From IMG/VR virus record IMGVR_UViG_3300005556_000003, positions 1 through 37,503 of that record: a DNA stretch of 37,503 bases. One strand, 5' to 3'. This DNA is from a virus. This document shows positions 16,001 through 23,359 of this stretch, piece by piece. The position numbers were made by a program, and so were the translations under genes. The number at the start of each line of letters is the position of its first letter. Position 1 is the stretch's first letter. The notes under the pieces were generated by a model that had not been told where the DNA came from, did not search any database, and saw only the letters and a list, made by a program, of their open reading frames with translations.

Positions 16001-18375
16001 CCTCGATTGTTACCCAGAATGAGATCCGGCGCTTAAGCCAGCAGCGCCAGGTCCGTGACTGGATCAGCCAGATGAAGTTGGAAGATAAGTTGCGCTTTGA
16101 CTCACGCGATATCGCCAAACGGGAAACCTTCTGGGACCAGTTCAGTAATGATCAACTGCGTTATTTTACCCAAAAAGGTACCGATACGGGTAACCCGCAG
16201 GTCGACGCGATGAACCGAATCTATCACCAGATTAACCAGCACTGGCGCGAATTCGATATGGCGGCCGGCAACTCCTTTGATCTTACCCGCGGACTGTTGC
16301 AATCCTTAGTCAAAAATAGCGCTGATCTGGAAGATGTGATTGCCCAATTCAGAGCTGCAGGGATTGACCCTGAACGGGTCGATCCCCAGAGCTGGAACGA
16401 TTTATTGGATACCCTAACCAATCTCAAAACCACCAAGGGCAAGCCGGTTGAGCTGCGTACCTATAATCCAGAAAGAATCATGCAGGCCCGTGGAGACGAA
16501 TCCTCTCGCATGGCGCGTAAAGGTGAAGTGATCGCCCGCGGAGCCGATGCCGGTTATATCCTGGATAGTGATAGCGCCAGTGATTGGGCCAAAGCCCATT
16601 GGCCGCGCGTCTATGGAGGAGGCGGAGAACCTTATTGGATGGAGCCTTCGGCATTCGCTACCTATCAGAACGCCTTTTACCCTTCCCGGTTCGAAGCTGG
16701 CGGTGCGGGCCTGCGCATTCTGGGTACCCCTTTCCGATTAGCTAACCAGCTAAAACAAAAGACTCTTGGCTTGAAACTCTGGAGTCCGGCTTTTCATGCC
16801 GTTAACGTCATTAAAGCTGACCTGGCCGGCCGCTGGACCGTCGCGCTGGGCAGATGGAATACCAGGGGAGGCAGCAGCGGGGATCTGTTCGGCGAGTTCC
16901 TGAATACCTTGACTGGCGGACTCAAAGGGATAGCTGAAACGACCAGAGGGCAAGATAAAGTCTACGAATATCTGCGGGGCGATCGCGATGTAGGCTGGCA
17001 TGATCTAAATGACTCAGAACGAACGCAAGTAACATATTTGCACCAAGCTGGGATCGGGGTGCGGATCAGTCAAGAACGTGAAGCCCAATTCCTGCCCTGG
17101 AAAAGTGCGCACAGCGCTAACAAGCTGCTTAACGATGCCTATAATATCGTAGGCAACTGGGCTGGCATAAAGAAATGGATCTTTGGCGAGATGATCCCGC
17201 ACCTCAAGGTGGCCGGAGCCTTACGTGAAATCAAAGCCTTGCTCGACTCCAATCCGGCCCTGAGCGATCCCAAGAACGAGAACGTCCTTAATCAGCATCT
17301 TTTAAAAATTGGTGATGCCATCGATACGCGTTATTCGGAAGCGAATTGGGACAATATCTTCTGGGATAAAACGCTTAAACAAGCCGTAATTTCCACTTAC
17401 CTGGCGGCCGGCTGGGATCTTGGTTTCTATCGCATGAACGCCGGCGCGATCCACGATCTGACCACCAACATGTCGCGTCTGGACCAGGTCACTAAAGCGT
17501 TGCGTCAAGAGTCCGGAATGCCTGAACCGCGATCGCGCCGGCTGACTAACCGGGTGATTTTCGCTGCCCAATACAATTTCATTTCTGCATTACAAAACGC
17601 GCTGATTACCGCAGCCTTTACTGGCGGGGTCAAAAGTGCGATGGACCTCTTTTATCCGCGGATCGGCCAGAAACCTGATGGAAGCCCTGAGCGTATCAAG
17701 ACACCTGGATGGACTGACGCTTATGCGCAATTATGGCGTCATGGACCTCTCCAGACCTTTGTTGCTAACAAATTATCCCCTCCGGTGGCTGCTGCCATTG
17801 ATCTTGCGAAGAACATGGATTACGCCGGAAACGAGATTTACGCGACTGGGCCAATCGAGAACCTGGAAGATTTAGCGGGCCGGATACGTGACGTGCTGGG
17901 CTTTGCGTTCGGGGGAGTGATTGAACCGATGCCCCTGGAAGCTACCGGCCGCACCGACATTAGTCTGGGCGTCAAAGTCTTAGGAGTACTGGGCTTGGGC
18001 GGGCCAGCTCCGAGCTGGACTGAACGTTCAGAGCTCGAAAACAGGATCATGGACGAATTCAGACGCTATCATGGAGGCAAAACTCCCAGAGCAGAAGTCG
18101 AGGTGCGCAGTCTCAAGCGCCAATATGCTCAAGCGCTATCGAGAGGTGATGATCCACTCGCGCGCTCGACGGCAATCCAATTGCATAAAGCAGACCCGAG
18201 CGCAAAACTTCCCAGGATACACTCCCAAACTCAGAGCGCAGCGCAATCTGTATTCCATAAGCTGCCGGCCAGGTCCCAAGTGAGGTACTTAACCCAAATG
18301 TCAAAATCCGATCAAGCAATCTGGTGGCGCTACGCATCAAAAGATGCTAAAACCCTCTTTTCTTCCGGTCAATGA
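13021..18375 (+). CDS. Giant internal virion protein with DPBB (RlpA-like) domain
   Basis: A 1784 aa protein starting at GTG 13021. Residues about 112-243 read as a double-psi beta-barrel: GLATWFHYNPDG at the start, VTVTAPDGSQHVFPIVDIQG, then HVLDLTAGAAHAMGL, like the 'INDRGPF...IDLS.AAA..LG' of RlpA-type lytic transglycosylases, with Asp at about 209 and 223 in the right places. Ala/Gly-rich, weakly membrane-like helices follow (about 495-600), then a Pro/Glu/Lys linker (about 700-850) with two SWIAAER/AWIAAER repeats, and a large helical C-terminus with two KLWSP motifs. It is the likely equivalent of T7 gp16 (1318 aa), which also has a cell-wall-cutting N-terminus. Role: cell-wall passage and DNA ejection, inferred. 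Confidence 0.7.
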   Translation: MATPESVDWGELGYKSFEDYQAFVKSIDPTGDQAVKGPGTTATLVPLKDSQLAATYSKSLRGEPVSAQPAPEAEQRPPALPKPAAPGAGPGQGPLSIPGAELQARYGVGKISGLATWFHYNPDGSKDKDDPNPVSAFGYNLDDRSLAGVAVPVDILERTFGKFTVFNHATGTYDALNTPEAQAIRERIKGTSVTVTAPDGSQHVFPIVDIQGSLAGHPGHVLDLTAGAAHAMGLTDNAQLSYELNPGAVANWAAAENKAADQSSLLALYRNKHPEDKTSLSDDELLASIGKKFYPKVPSQDFQRLARLPGGTAPVQKYLDKDRSPIERFRARFPQYADMNDQQLTQRLWDKVMSPAQKAKWYPAGGALGDFLGLGIQNFRNNFAPNPWVNQMSAFLRNVPGAIPGGAIAGKEHLEGALNTGGDIINGIAKMVGLPDVPNQIQGFMKKGWEGTVNYLGPGPFKDLYEADRAVYKRFWDWIGAAAKAEGQKPPEAGLGAAIGRGVGQAIGQAPAAVVSWGPFAEAPVASILWGTAFELAATAGEEKQRGEFSLADVGTAGFTRALQGMIFHSPAGKIATGFMMAAAGTGTQDAKNWLEAKVPNSLDDHIAQMTLDFALAAMFKNEPHTKAVQEEFDAAKEAKLAGDVIKAREHIDRAGVLMSSAEQQKVADTVKETVQKQAGDAIPNPFKKKEAPKPKITKGYQAEISASKSWIAAERKRAAEEEEARKYPKTFIKESAASRAWIAAERAKAAKEAQGKKVAPEEPAEAPPELPKPEPEAPPEPPPVEPPPPEIEKVPQRPKEKRLAWKTIKDPLTGKFIRVEGTLKPEFRAPTEEAPPPPELPKAKPESVSSFSGPKGETWDIKYDAPNESFYVLRDGQQIARFSSEADALDFIKGSGGRAQGSPQEDLESYNFGLGDIGSMLKSIFSRDESETRDNLKNYLLSQRIRGARFSLGELGTSWLKLWSPQHLAPSAEFARHADPIAGEVTPAEHLRASIVTQNEIRRLSQQRQVRDWISQMKLEDKLRFDSRDIAKRETFWDQFSNDQLRYFTQKGTDTGNPQVDAMNRIYHQINQHWREFDMAAGNSFDLTRGLLQSLVKNSADLEDVIAQFRAAGIDPERVDPQSWNDLLDTLTNLKTTKGKPVELRTYNPERIMQARGDESSRMARKGEVIARGADAGYILDSDSASDWAKAHWPRVYGGGGEPYWMEPSAFATYQNAFYPSRFEAGGAGLRILGTPFRLANQLKQKTLGLKLWSPAFHAVNVIKADLAGRWTVALGRWNTRGGSSGDLFGEFLNTLTGGLKGIAETTRGQDKVYEYLRGDRDVGWHDLNDSERTQVTYLHQAGIGVRISQEREAQFLPWKSAHSANKLLNDAYNIVGNWAGIKKWIFGEMIPHLKVAGALREIKALLDSNPALSDPKNENVLNQHLLKIGDAIDTRYSEANWDNIFWDKTLKQAVISTYLAAGWDLGFYRMNAGAIHDLTTNMSRLDQVTKALRQESGMPEPRSRRLTNRVIFAAQYNFISALQNALITAAFTGGVKSAMDLFYPRIGQKPDGSPERIKTPGWTDAYAQLWRHGPLQTFVANKLSPPVAAAIDLAKNMDYAGNEIYATGPIENLEDLAGRIRDVLGFAFGGVIEPMPLEATGRTDISLGVKVLGVLGLGGPAPSWTERSELENRIMDEFRRYHGGKTPRAEVEVRSLKRQYAQALSRGDDPLARSTAIQLHKADPSAKLPRIHSQTQSAAQSVFHKLPARSQVRYLTQMSKSDQAIWWRYASKDAKTLFSSGQ

Positions 18376-18794
18376 CAGATCCCTGCCTGCATAAATTCGA
18401 ATCCGAATGGGCCCAGGCCGATACGCTTGTGGATAAAGCGATCATTGTCTATAATCTGGTCCATTACGTTAAGCTCCGTTATCGCGGCATCGAAAAGCTT
18501 TCCACCCAGATCGCTCCAAAAGTCGCCTTCCTGGAAACGCACGTCATCGAGAGTGGCGGTAAAGATTTCCTGAAAATCCAGCGAGTAATAGCAGATGCCC
18601 GAAGAACCATCACCGATTGCGGATCTAAGTACGGATCAGGATTTAGAAAGGTCCCAAACGCTGCTCAACGGCGTCGGCTTACCGCGCAGTTTGCTCCTGT
18701 TCTGCTCCAGCCTTGCCCGGATATTGTCCAGGAGAATTCTGTTACTGATCGCCCTTTTGATGATCTTTTCGTTGGGAATCTGGACCATGATTAG
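18372..18794 (+). CDS. Hypothetical protein overlapping giant virion gene
   Basis: A 140 aa protein that begins at the ATGA overlap with the giant virion gene. Residues 1-80 are helical and look natural (AQADTLVDKAIIVYNLVHYVKLRYRG). The last 60 residues become Arg/Pro-rich and overlap by 200 bases another reading frame with two membrane helices (18595-18879). Either the two proteins truly overlap, or a frameshift has extended this one past its original end. Function unknown. Confidence 0.5.
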   Translation: MTDPCLHKFESEWAQADTLVDKAIIVYNLVHYVKLRYRGIEKLSTQIAPKVAFLETHVIESGGKDFLKIQRVIADARRTITDCGSKYGSGFRKVPNAAQRRRLTAQFAPVLLQPCPDIVQENSVTDRPFDDLFVGNLDHD

Positions 18795-18879
18795 CTCCGA
18801 TACCTTGCATATCGTTTCGATGGCCGTCTTTACGGTCTGTATTTTTGTGGTGATGCGTTTCGGCGCGCGCGAAAGGTAA
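18595..18879 (+). CDS. Small two-helix membrane protein, holin candidate
   Basis: A 94 aa protein. The first 45 residues are polar, followed by two hydrophobic helices at about 49-68 (LLLIALLMIFSLGIWTMI) and 73-88 (IVSMAVFTVCIFVVM) and an ARER end. Size, two helices and a charged C-terminus fit a class II holin, but the endolysin lies 6.5 kb away on the other strand. It is embedded in the 3' part of the preceding gene and has no strong SD. Alternative: a spanin or membrane protein without lysis role. Confidence 0.5.
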   Translation: MPEEPSPIADLSTDQDLERSQTLLNGVGLPRSLLLFCSSLARILSRRILLLIALLMIFSLGIWTMISSDTLHIVSMAVFTVCIFVVMRFGARER

Positions 18880-18886
18880 GGCTGTT

Positions 18887-19081
18887 GTGATTGGGGCATT
18901 GCTGCACATTCTGATTATTGTCATTATTCTCGGGCTGGTCTTTATGCTGCTGTGGTGGGCCCTGTCCTATTTGCCATTACCAGAACCATTCGCGGCGATT
19001 GCCCGGTTCATCGTGGTACTGGTGTTCGCTTTAATCCTGATTTATTTGCTGCTGCCCTTAGCTAATTTGCCTATCAGATAA
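18887..19081 (+). CDS. Thivi_2564-like small membrane protein
   Basis: A 64 aa protein starting with GTG 18887, 7 bases after the previous stop. It consists of two hydrophobic helices (about 5-27 and 38-60) joined by YLPLPEPFAAIARF. This is the pattern of the small Thivi_2564-type membrane proteins, IVxxLLWWxxxYxPxP...VVVxxxLLWLL. These occur in bacteria and in many phages; the phage role is unknown and may be holin-like. Confidence 0.6.
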   Translation: MIGALLHILIIVIILGLVFMLLWWALSYLPLPEPFAAIARFIVVLVFALILIYLLLPLANLPIR

Positions 19082-19092
19082 TTTCCACTTTC

Positions 19093-19206
19093 ATGAAAAC
19101 CAAGAAAAGCTCAGTTAAAAGCGTTAAGTCAAAAAAAGGCGGCAAAGGAGTTAGCAGCGTCAGGTTTAAACCCTCCAGAAGCAAAGGGGGAGGCACAAAA
19201 TATTAG
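19093..19206 (+). CDS. Lys/Ser-rich 37 aa basic peptide
   Basis: ATG 19093 to TAG 19206. About one third of its residues are Lys or Arg, with many Ser and Gly (MKTKKSSVKSVKSKKGGKGV). It lies between the membrane protein and a recognisable small phage protein, in line with both. Such tiny basic peptides occur in phage late operons and may bind DNA. No SD seen. Confidence 0.45.
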   Translation: MKTKKSSVKSVKSKKGGKGVSSVRFKPSRSKGGGTKY

Positions 19207-19225
19207 CTCGGGGCGCGCGCGCGCT

Positions 19226-19381
19226 ATGCCATTACAGAAATCAGGTAGCGATACTGCACGCTCTAAGAACATTTCCGAAATGATTCACGCTGGCCATCCG
19301 CGCACCCAAGCGGTCGCGGCAGCCTACGCTAATCAGCGAAAATACCGCGGCGCTCGAGCACGCCGAAGTGCACGCCGCTAA
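19226..19381 (+). CDS. Small phage protein of the MPLxxG...QAVA type
   Basis: A 51 aa protein, ATG 19226 to TAA 19381. Its form, MPLQKSGSDTARSKNISEMI then GHPRTQAVAAAYANQRK, matches a small conserved phage protein that begins MPLxxGxSxxxxxxNIxxxM and continues G(H/Y/K)PxxQAVAIAxxxA. The family is known for its frequency; its function is not. The C-terminus here is unusually Arg-rich (RGARARRSARR). It starts after a GC alternating stretch without SD. Confidence 0.6.
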   Translation: MPLQKSGSDTARSKNISEMIHAGHPRTQAVAAAYANQRKYRGARARRSARR

Positions 19382-19383
19382 AA

Positions 19384-19800
19384 ATGAAAAAGGGCAGACC
19401 GTTTAAAAGCGTTTGCTGGCCGCGCTGGGCCACCCTCCGGATGAAACAGCTCGGACTGAGCGAGGAGCTTTTGAACGAAGCGCTCAAAGTCGGGATCCGC
19501 ACCTTTGAAGTAGATTGTTGTCAACTTTCTCAGCGAGTAAAATCAGTCAATGAAACATGGAACAATCCGGCGATTGAGGTTGGCCGCAGCGATGAACATC
19601 ATCCAAACGGGAGCTGCCAACCCGAAAGATTGGACAGAGCGGGCAACCTGGATGTGGGTACAGAGAACCTTAGCTCCAGAGATTGCCTCCCAGCCAGGCT
19701 TGAAGAACGATCTGGCCATGCTGAGCTCGGACCCGGACAATTTCCCGAGGATTTTGAGAGTGTTGGAGGGGATCAAATTTCAAGTGACCCCAGCACTTGA
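19384..19800 (+). CDS. Hypothetical protein, 3' half doubtful
   Basis: A 138 aa reading frame, starting 2 bases after the preceding stop. The first 55 residues look like a real small helical protein (MKKGRPFKSVCWPRW, LGLSEELLNEALKVGIRTF). After about residue 60 the composition turns into Gly/Ser/Arg/Glu and overlaps the more natural frame 19550-19810. In a third frame a TGA at 19551-19553 would give an ATGA overlap with that gene, so an indel near 19500-19550 could have destroyed the original end. I trust only the first part. Confidence 0.45.
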   Translation: MKKGRPFKSVCWPRWATLRMKQLGLSEELLNEALKVGIRTFEVDCCQLSQRVKSVNETWNNPAIEVGRSDEHHPNGSCQPERLDRAGNLDVGTENLSSRDCLPARLEERSGHAELGPGQFPEDFESVGGDQISSDPST

Positions 19801-19810
19801 GCATGAATGA
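19550..19810 (+). CDS. Hypothetical 86 aa protein
   Basis: An 86 aa protein; the natural part begins at about residue 15 (MNIIQTGAANPKDWTERATWMWV) and ends with FPRILRVLEGIKFQVTPALEHE, so ATG 19592 is an alternative start. It resembles a small globular protein more than the competing frame does. No family recognised. It ends just before the next gene (19814). Confidence 0.5.
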   Translation: MKHGTIRRLRLAAAMNIIQTGAANPKDWTERATWMWVQRTLAPEIASQPGLKNDLAMLSSDPDNFPRILRVLEGIKFQVTPALEHE

Positions 19811-19813
19811 TTT

Positions 19814-20185
19814 ATGGCGATTTACTCAATTTTAGCCCAAGCCAGCGGCTCACTGACTGCGCCCGGGACAATCTGCACCTTACCGACCACCGCGGTCGGT
19901 TCGGTTTATCAGCAAGTGCATATTTCGCGGGCAACATTCTGGACGATCGAGCTGGATGGCGAAGATATCGGCACTGCCGCGCTGATAGTGGCGGTCCAGA
20001 CCTTCAATATCAATAAGGGGGCATATTTCGCACCCACGGTACCGGCCTGGAACGCGATCAGTGTCACTAACGCTACTAAACAAATGTTGGCCTGGACCGG
20101 GCCGCTCTATGGTATTCAGGTTAACGTGGCCAGTTTCGGTACTTCTACCGGGACATTCCGGGCGCATATCCTGGGGTTGGGATGA
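19814..20185 (+). CDS. Small beta-rich virion-like protein
   Basis: A 123 aa protein, starting 3 bases after the preceding stop. It is almost purely beta-type: Thr, Val, Ile, Ala and Gly alternate, and few charges are present. The end GTSTGTFRAHILGLG resembles short surface-exposed tail proteins. It overlaps the next gene by ATGA (20182-20185). It might be a tail-fibre partner. No SD. Confidence 0.65.
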   Translation: MAIYSILAQASGSLTAPGTICTLPTTAVGSVYQQVHISRATFWTIELDGEDIGTAALIVAVQTFNINKGAYFAPTVPAWNAISVTNATKQMLAWTGPLYGIQVNVASFGTSTGTFRAHILGLG

Positions 20186-20412
20186 CGGACGACGCGCCTT
20201 TGTGCATCTTTTATCCCGGCGGCGATGGCGATCTTAAAATCATCGCCTGGGACGCCATTACGCACCGGCAAACGGTTGGGTGGCTGGGAGTCAGTGACGC
20301 CAAACTGGTCTTTGATTACATTTACGCAGCTCATCTGCCATCTAAAGAGGCGCTGGTTATGGCGCGCAACGCGGCTCTGATAGAAAATGGTCTCCTCCAG
20401 AGTAAGCGTTAG
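20182..20412 (+). CDS. Hypothetical 76 aa protein
   Basis: Starts in an ATGA overlap with the preceding gene and overlaps the next by 26 bases. It contains a short beta/alpha unit, GDGDLKIIAWDAITHRQTVG, then a helix (VFDYIYAAHLPSKEALVMARN). No motif or family recognised. The dense overlaps are good evidence that it is translated as part of the block. Confidence 0.6.
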   Translation: MTDDAPLCIFYPGGDGDLKIIAWDAITHRQTVGWLGVSDAKLVFDYIYAAHLPSKEALVMARNAALIENGLLQSKR

Positions 20413-21106
20413 ACTGACTCAAGGCGGCGGCCTCGGAGATGTGATCCTGCAAAGCGGTGCGGCAGTGTATCTGACTCGCACCCGAGAACTTGACGTGATC
20501 CCCTTATTCGCTTCCGGACATCTCGGGGATGTCATTCTCCAAAGCGGTGCCGCAACCGTTTTAGCGCGTCGGCTTGGCGGCATCAGGATCTTTTCAAACA
20601 ATTATTGTGCCCAATCGGTGAAAACGATATTTTCCCTGGTCAGGCAGGTGCAGGCAGTGAGTGCTCTGGATCCAGGGCGCCCCGATTGGTCGGCCCTGGT
20701 CGATCTGAATGACAAAAGCGCTATTACCCAAAAACTCGTGGGTAAACCCCTGGATTGGTACCGGCAGTTTGGGGTGCCTTTTATCGAACGTTGGGATTCA
20801 TGCCCGATCCCGGAACTCACCTCCAAAATCAAGCCTGCCGATTGGTGGGGAATCTTTGTGCATGACGATCCAAGCCGGGGTCAGATTATTCCCATCTCTG
20901 GATACAGGCCTGCGTTAACGCCGGACATTTTTGAGCATGTGCCGATGCTCAAAAGCGCTCGCCAGATTCATTGTATGGAATCGTCCTTTTTCCATCTGGT
21001 CGAAAGTATGCCTGAAATAGAGGCACGGCTATTTTTCTATCCAAATGCCCGCGCCTCAACATATTACCCAGATTTACCCATGCGCCACGCCTGGGAAATA
21101 TGTTGA
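20387..21106 (+). CDS. Glycosyltransferase-9-like protein with duplicated motif
   Basis: A 239 aa protein. GGGLGDVILQSGAA at about 13-26 resembles the start of ADP-heptose/GT9 glycosyltransferases (G-x-G-D-x-x-x-x-x-x-A). The core LGDVILQSGAA recurs 30 codons later (about 46-56). The end has HCMESSFFHLVESMP (about 195-209), like the 'D-S-x-x-x-H-x-A' acceptor-site loop of GT9, then YPNARASTYYPDLP. It is shorter than GT9 enzymes (about 340 aa). Phages use such enzymes to modify capsid, DNA or host sugars, but the substrate is not visible here. It overlaps the preceding gene by 26 bases. Confidence 0.5.
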   Translation: MVSSRVSVRLTQGGGLGDVILQSGAAVYLTRTRELDVIPLFASGHLGDVILQSGAATVLARRLGGIRIFSNNYCAQSVKTIFSLVRQVQAVSALDPGRPDWSALVDLNDKSAITQKLVGKPLDWYRQFGVPFIERWDSCPIPELTSKIKPADWWGIFVHDDPSRGQIIPISGYRPALTPDIFEHVPMLKSARQIHCMESSFFHLVESMPEIEARLFFYPNARASTYYPDLPMRHAWEIC

Positions 21107-21142
21107 CCCCCAAGTGGTTACATGTCAAAAAAGAAGTGAGTT

Positions 21143-21304
21143 ATGCCCGAAGGTAACGCCGGGACCGGCGGCAAAGTAAGTGTCAGACTGGTTAGGGTTG
21201 AGGATGGCCAGGAAGTATCACCTCAACCCCCTGCACCAGAGGAACCCCAATCCCCTGACATCCCCGAGGAACCCCAACCCAAAGAAGAAGATGCCAACAG
21301 TTGA
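21143..21304 (+). CDS. Pro/Glu-rich 53 aa protein
   Basis: ATG 21143 to TGA 21304; GTGAG stands 4 nt before. The first 24 residues hold a short strand (KVSVRLVRVEDG). The rest is disordered, with PEEPQ repeats (EEPQSPDIPEEPQPKEED). It overlaps the next gene by 14 bases. Unknown function; perhaps a linker protein. Confidence 0.5.
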   Translation: MPEGNAGTGGKVSVRLVRVEDGQEVSPQPPAPEEPQSPDIPEEPQPKEEDANS

Positions 21305-21467
21305 GGTAACCAACGAACCGGTGCCGCCTCCGCGGGCCAGTGGTAAAGCGCCAGCCGAACTTGACGTTCGAGGGCATCTGATCCTTAAGGGTAAAAAGAT
21401 TCGATCGTTTTATTGCGGTCGCTGGAAAGAAAACGAACGCCAGAGACGACTTTCACCTAAGTACTAA
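21291..21467 (+). CDS. Small basic protein
   Basis: A 58 aa protein from ATG 21291, chosen because the purine run AAAGAAGAAG precedes it. A disordered Pro-rich first third is followed by a strand-turn-strand (ELDVRGHLILKGKKIRSFYCG) and a very basic tail. The upstream extension to 21180 belongs to another frame of the preceding gene. No family recognised. Confidence 0.5.
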   Translation: MPTVEVTNEPVPPPRASGKAPAELDVRGHLILKGKKIRSFYCGRWKENERQRRLSPKY

Positions 21468-21472
21468 AACAT

Positions 21473-21940
21473 ATGGCAGCAGGATCAGGCTTAACGGCTT
21501 CTGCGGATAATCTGGCCGCAATAACTTTCGTGGCGAAAACCGGCGGTTTTTCTACCGGTTCGCCAGCCACCAGTACCGGAGCGAACTGGGTCGCCCTTTA
21601 TACCAATCAGGGAACCGCCGCCTCCAAAGCCCCTTCCAGCGAGTGGACCAGTGCCAGCGATACTTCCTATGCGCGCCAGGCGATGGGCGCGGCCGGGGCG
21701 GGCTGGACCATCGGAGCTTACGTCTCGGCAACCGGGGTAGCTTTTAACAACAATGCGCAAGTCCAGTTTCCTGCAGTCAGCGGTAACGCGCAAACCCTGA
21801 ACTGTGTTGGATTCTGTGATGCCATCACTGCCGGCAACATTATTCTGTTCAGCGACACTTCGACCTCCAACATCGGGGTAGCCCTGGGCGTTAACGTCCA
21901 GTTTAACGCCACTACCGATATTGTGTTCACCGTTTACTAG
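21473..21940 (+). CDS. Phage tail fibre-type protein (gp80-like)
   Basis: A 155 aa protein with the layout of the small conserved phage 'tail fibre' family seen in siphoviruses and podoviruses: ANWVALYTNQG (about 37-47) near the start, YARQAMG (65-71), VAFNNNAQVQFP (about 91-102), VGFCDAITAGNIILF (about 113-127) and a final beta hairpin. It probably assembles on the virion surface. It is the last gene before a strong terminator. No SD. Confidence 0.65.
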   Translation: MAAGSGLTASADNLAAITFVAKTGGFSTGSPATSTGANWVALYTNQGTAASKAPSSEWTSASDTSYARQAMGAAGAGWTIGAYVSATGVAFNNNAQVQFPAVSGNAQTLNCVGFCDAITAGNIILFSDTSTSNIGVALGVNVQFNATTDIVFTVY

Positions 21941-21965
21941 AGCACTTTTTGGTTCAGCTCGGGGG

Positions 21966-21997
21966 AGCCGGGGCCCGCTAAAGGCTCCGGCTTTTTT
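21966..21997 (+). terminator. Rho-independent terminator
   Basis: A 10 bp stem AGCCGGGGCC (21966-21975) with GGCTCCGGCT (21983-21992), one G-U pair, a 7 nt loop (CGCTAAA), and six T (21992-21997). This is the clearest terminator of the window. The ATG of the next gene (21998) follows the last T directly. Confidence 0.85.
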
Positions 21998-23353
21998 ATG
22001 ACCTTTACCTCTGACGGTAGCGTTACCAATATTCAAAGCATTCACGATGCCCAGGCGGCTGACGGAGATGTCATCATTGTGCCGACCGGCACCTGGACCT
22101 GGTCAACCACCCTGACAATTACCAAAGCCATCACCTTGCAAGGCCAAACCATGTGGAGCGGCGGCGGCACCTCCGAAGCGGGTGGGGTGCACACTGCGCT
22201 GGTGCCGGGCGCGATCATCAATTTTGCCTCCAATGTGCGCATTTTATCTATTACCTCTAATGCCAGCGCGCATGTGGTGCTCTCGCGGCTGGCCTTTGTG
22301 TATATCAGCGGTACCGCTACCGAATGGATGCTGACGGGCGGCAATTCGCCGCATCCGATTATCGTGCATGACTGTTATTTTGAACTTACCTTTACCGGCG
22401 CGAACCGGTGCATCGATTGGCAATCTTCAGGGGGGCTCTTCTATAACTGTACGGTTTGGGCTAATCCTATTGGCACAGATAATACTACGGTAAACTGGAT
22501 TCGGGTCCTGCAAGATAATGTCCGGCTGTGGGAAAGTTCGCCGACCACCGGCACCCTGGATACCGGCGGCAATATCAATCTCTATATTGAAGACTGCACC
22601 ATCTACAATTGCCTGAGCCAAACTCTGGATCTGGATGATGGGGCCCGGCTGGTGGTGCGCAAATGCCAGCTTTTCGATACCGGCTCGACCGCCCATGGGG
22701 CTGACAGCAGTAAAAAGGGCGGGCGCCACATCGAGTATTACGATAACACCTTCACCCATACGTTGGGTATCAATGGCGGCGCGACTTTAGACCCCAACAA
22801 TTATCCGCAAAACCTCTCCTGGTGGTACAACATGCGTGGCGGCACCATGATTATTACCCGCAACGCCATCCCGGACAATGTTTCCCAATGGTGGGGCAGC
22901 AAAGCGACCTGGACCGCCGGCGATTGGGCAGTGCAGCGCGGCACCAATCAATTCGGGTGCCCTTTGAGCTATCCCAGTCCTTATCAGGCGGGCTGGGGCT
23001 CAGACGGAGTAACCATCACAAATTGTGTTACTTCTCTGGGCACATTTCCGATTACCCAATCCCTTGAACCTATTTATATCTGGGCCAATACCGTGGGTGC
23101 GGCTGCTAACATTTTATCACTGAACGACTGGGGTACCGACAGTTGTGGTCATGGACTCTCCAGTGCAGGCTTTATCCAGCAGGGACGCGATTTTATCCTG
23201 GGCCCAAAACCGGGTTATACCAGTTTCACTTATCCGCATCCGTTCCGCACCCAGTCCACCCCACCCTTAGAAGTGGTCGTCAGCGGCACCTGGGCAGCTT
23301 CGGCTTTGACCCGTAATAAACTGGCCTTGAGAGCGCGCGTAACCCGGTTTTAG
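21998..23353 (+). CDS. Beta-helix (pectate-lyase-like) virion protein
   Basis: A 451 aa protein. It begins IQSIHDAQAADGDVIIVPTG..TW...LTITKAITLQGQ, the standard entry of right-handed parallel beta-helix proteins. Rungs with YIEDCTIYN and VVRKCQLFDTG follow, and the C-terminus has GRDFILGPKPGY and YTYPHP-like FTYPHPF. As a phage protein in this place it is probably a tailspike that binds or cuts polysaccharide. No catalytic site could be named. It has no SD; the ATG touches the T-run of a terminator. A paralogue is at 27428-28780. Frame and start are secure. Confidence 0.75.
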   Translation: MTFTSDGSVTNIQSIHDAQAADGDVIIVPTGTWTWSTTLTITKAITLQGQTMWSGGGTSEAGGVHTALVPGAIINFASNVRILSITSNASAHVVLSRLAFVYISGTATEWMLTGGNSPHPIIVHDCYFELTFTGANRCIDWQSSGGLFYNCTVWANPIGTDNTTVNWIRVLQDNVRLWESSPTTGTLDTGGNINLYIEDCTIYNCLSQTLDLDDGARLVVRKCQLFDTGSTAHGADSSKKGGRHIEYYDNTFTHTLGINGGATLDPNNYPQNLSWWYNMRGGTMIITRNAIPDNVSQWWGSKATWTAGDWAVQRGTNQFGCPLSYPSPYQAGWGSDGVTITNCVTSLGTFPITQSLEPIYIWANTVGAAANILSLNDWGTDSCGHGLSSAGFIQQGRDFILGPKPGYTSFTYPHPFRTQSTPPLEVVVSGTWAASALTRNKLALRARVTRF

Positions 23354-23359
23354 ATTCTT

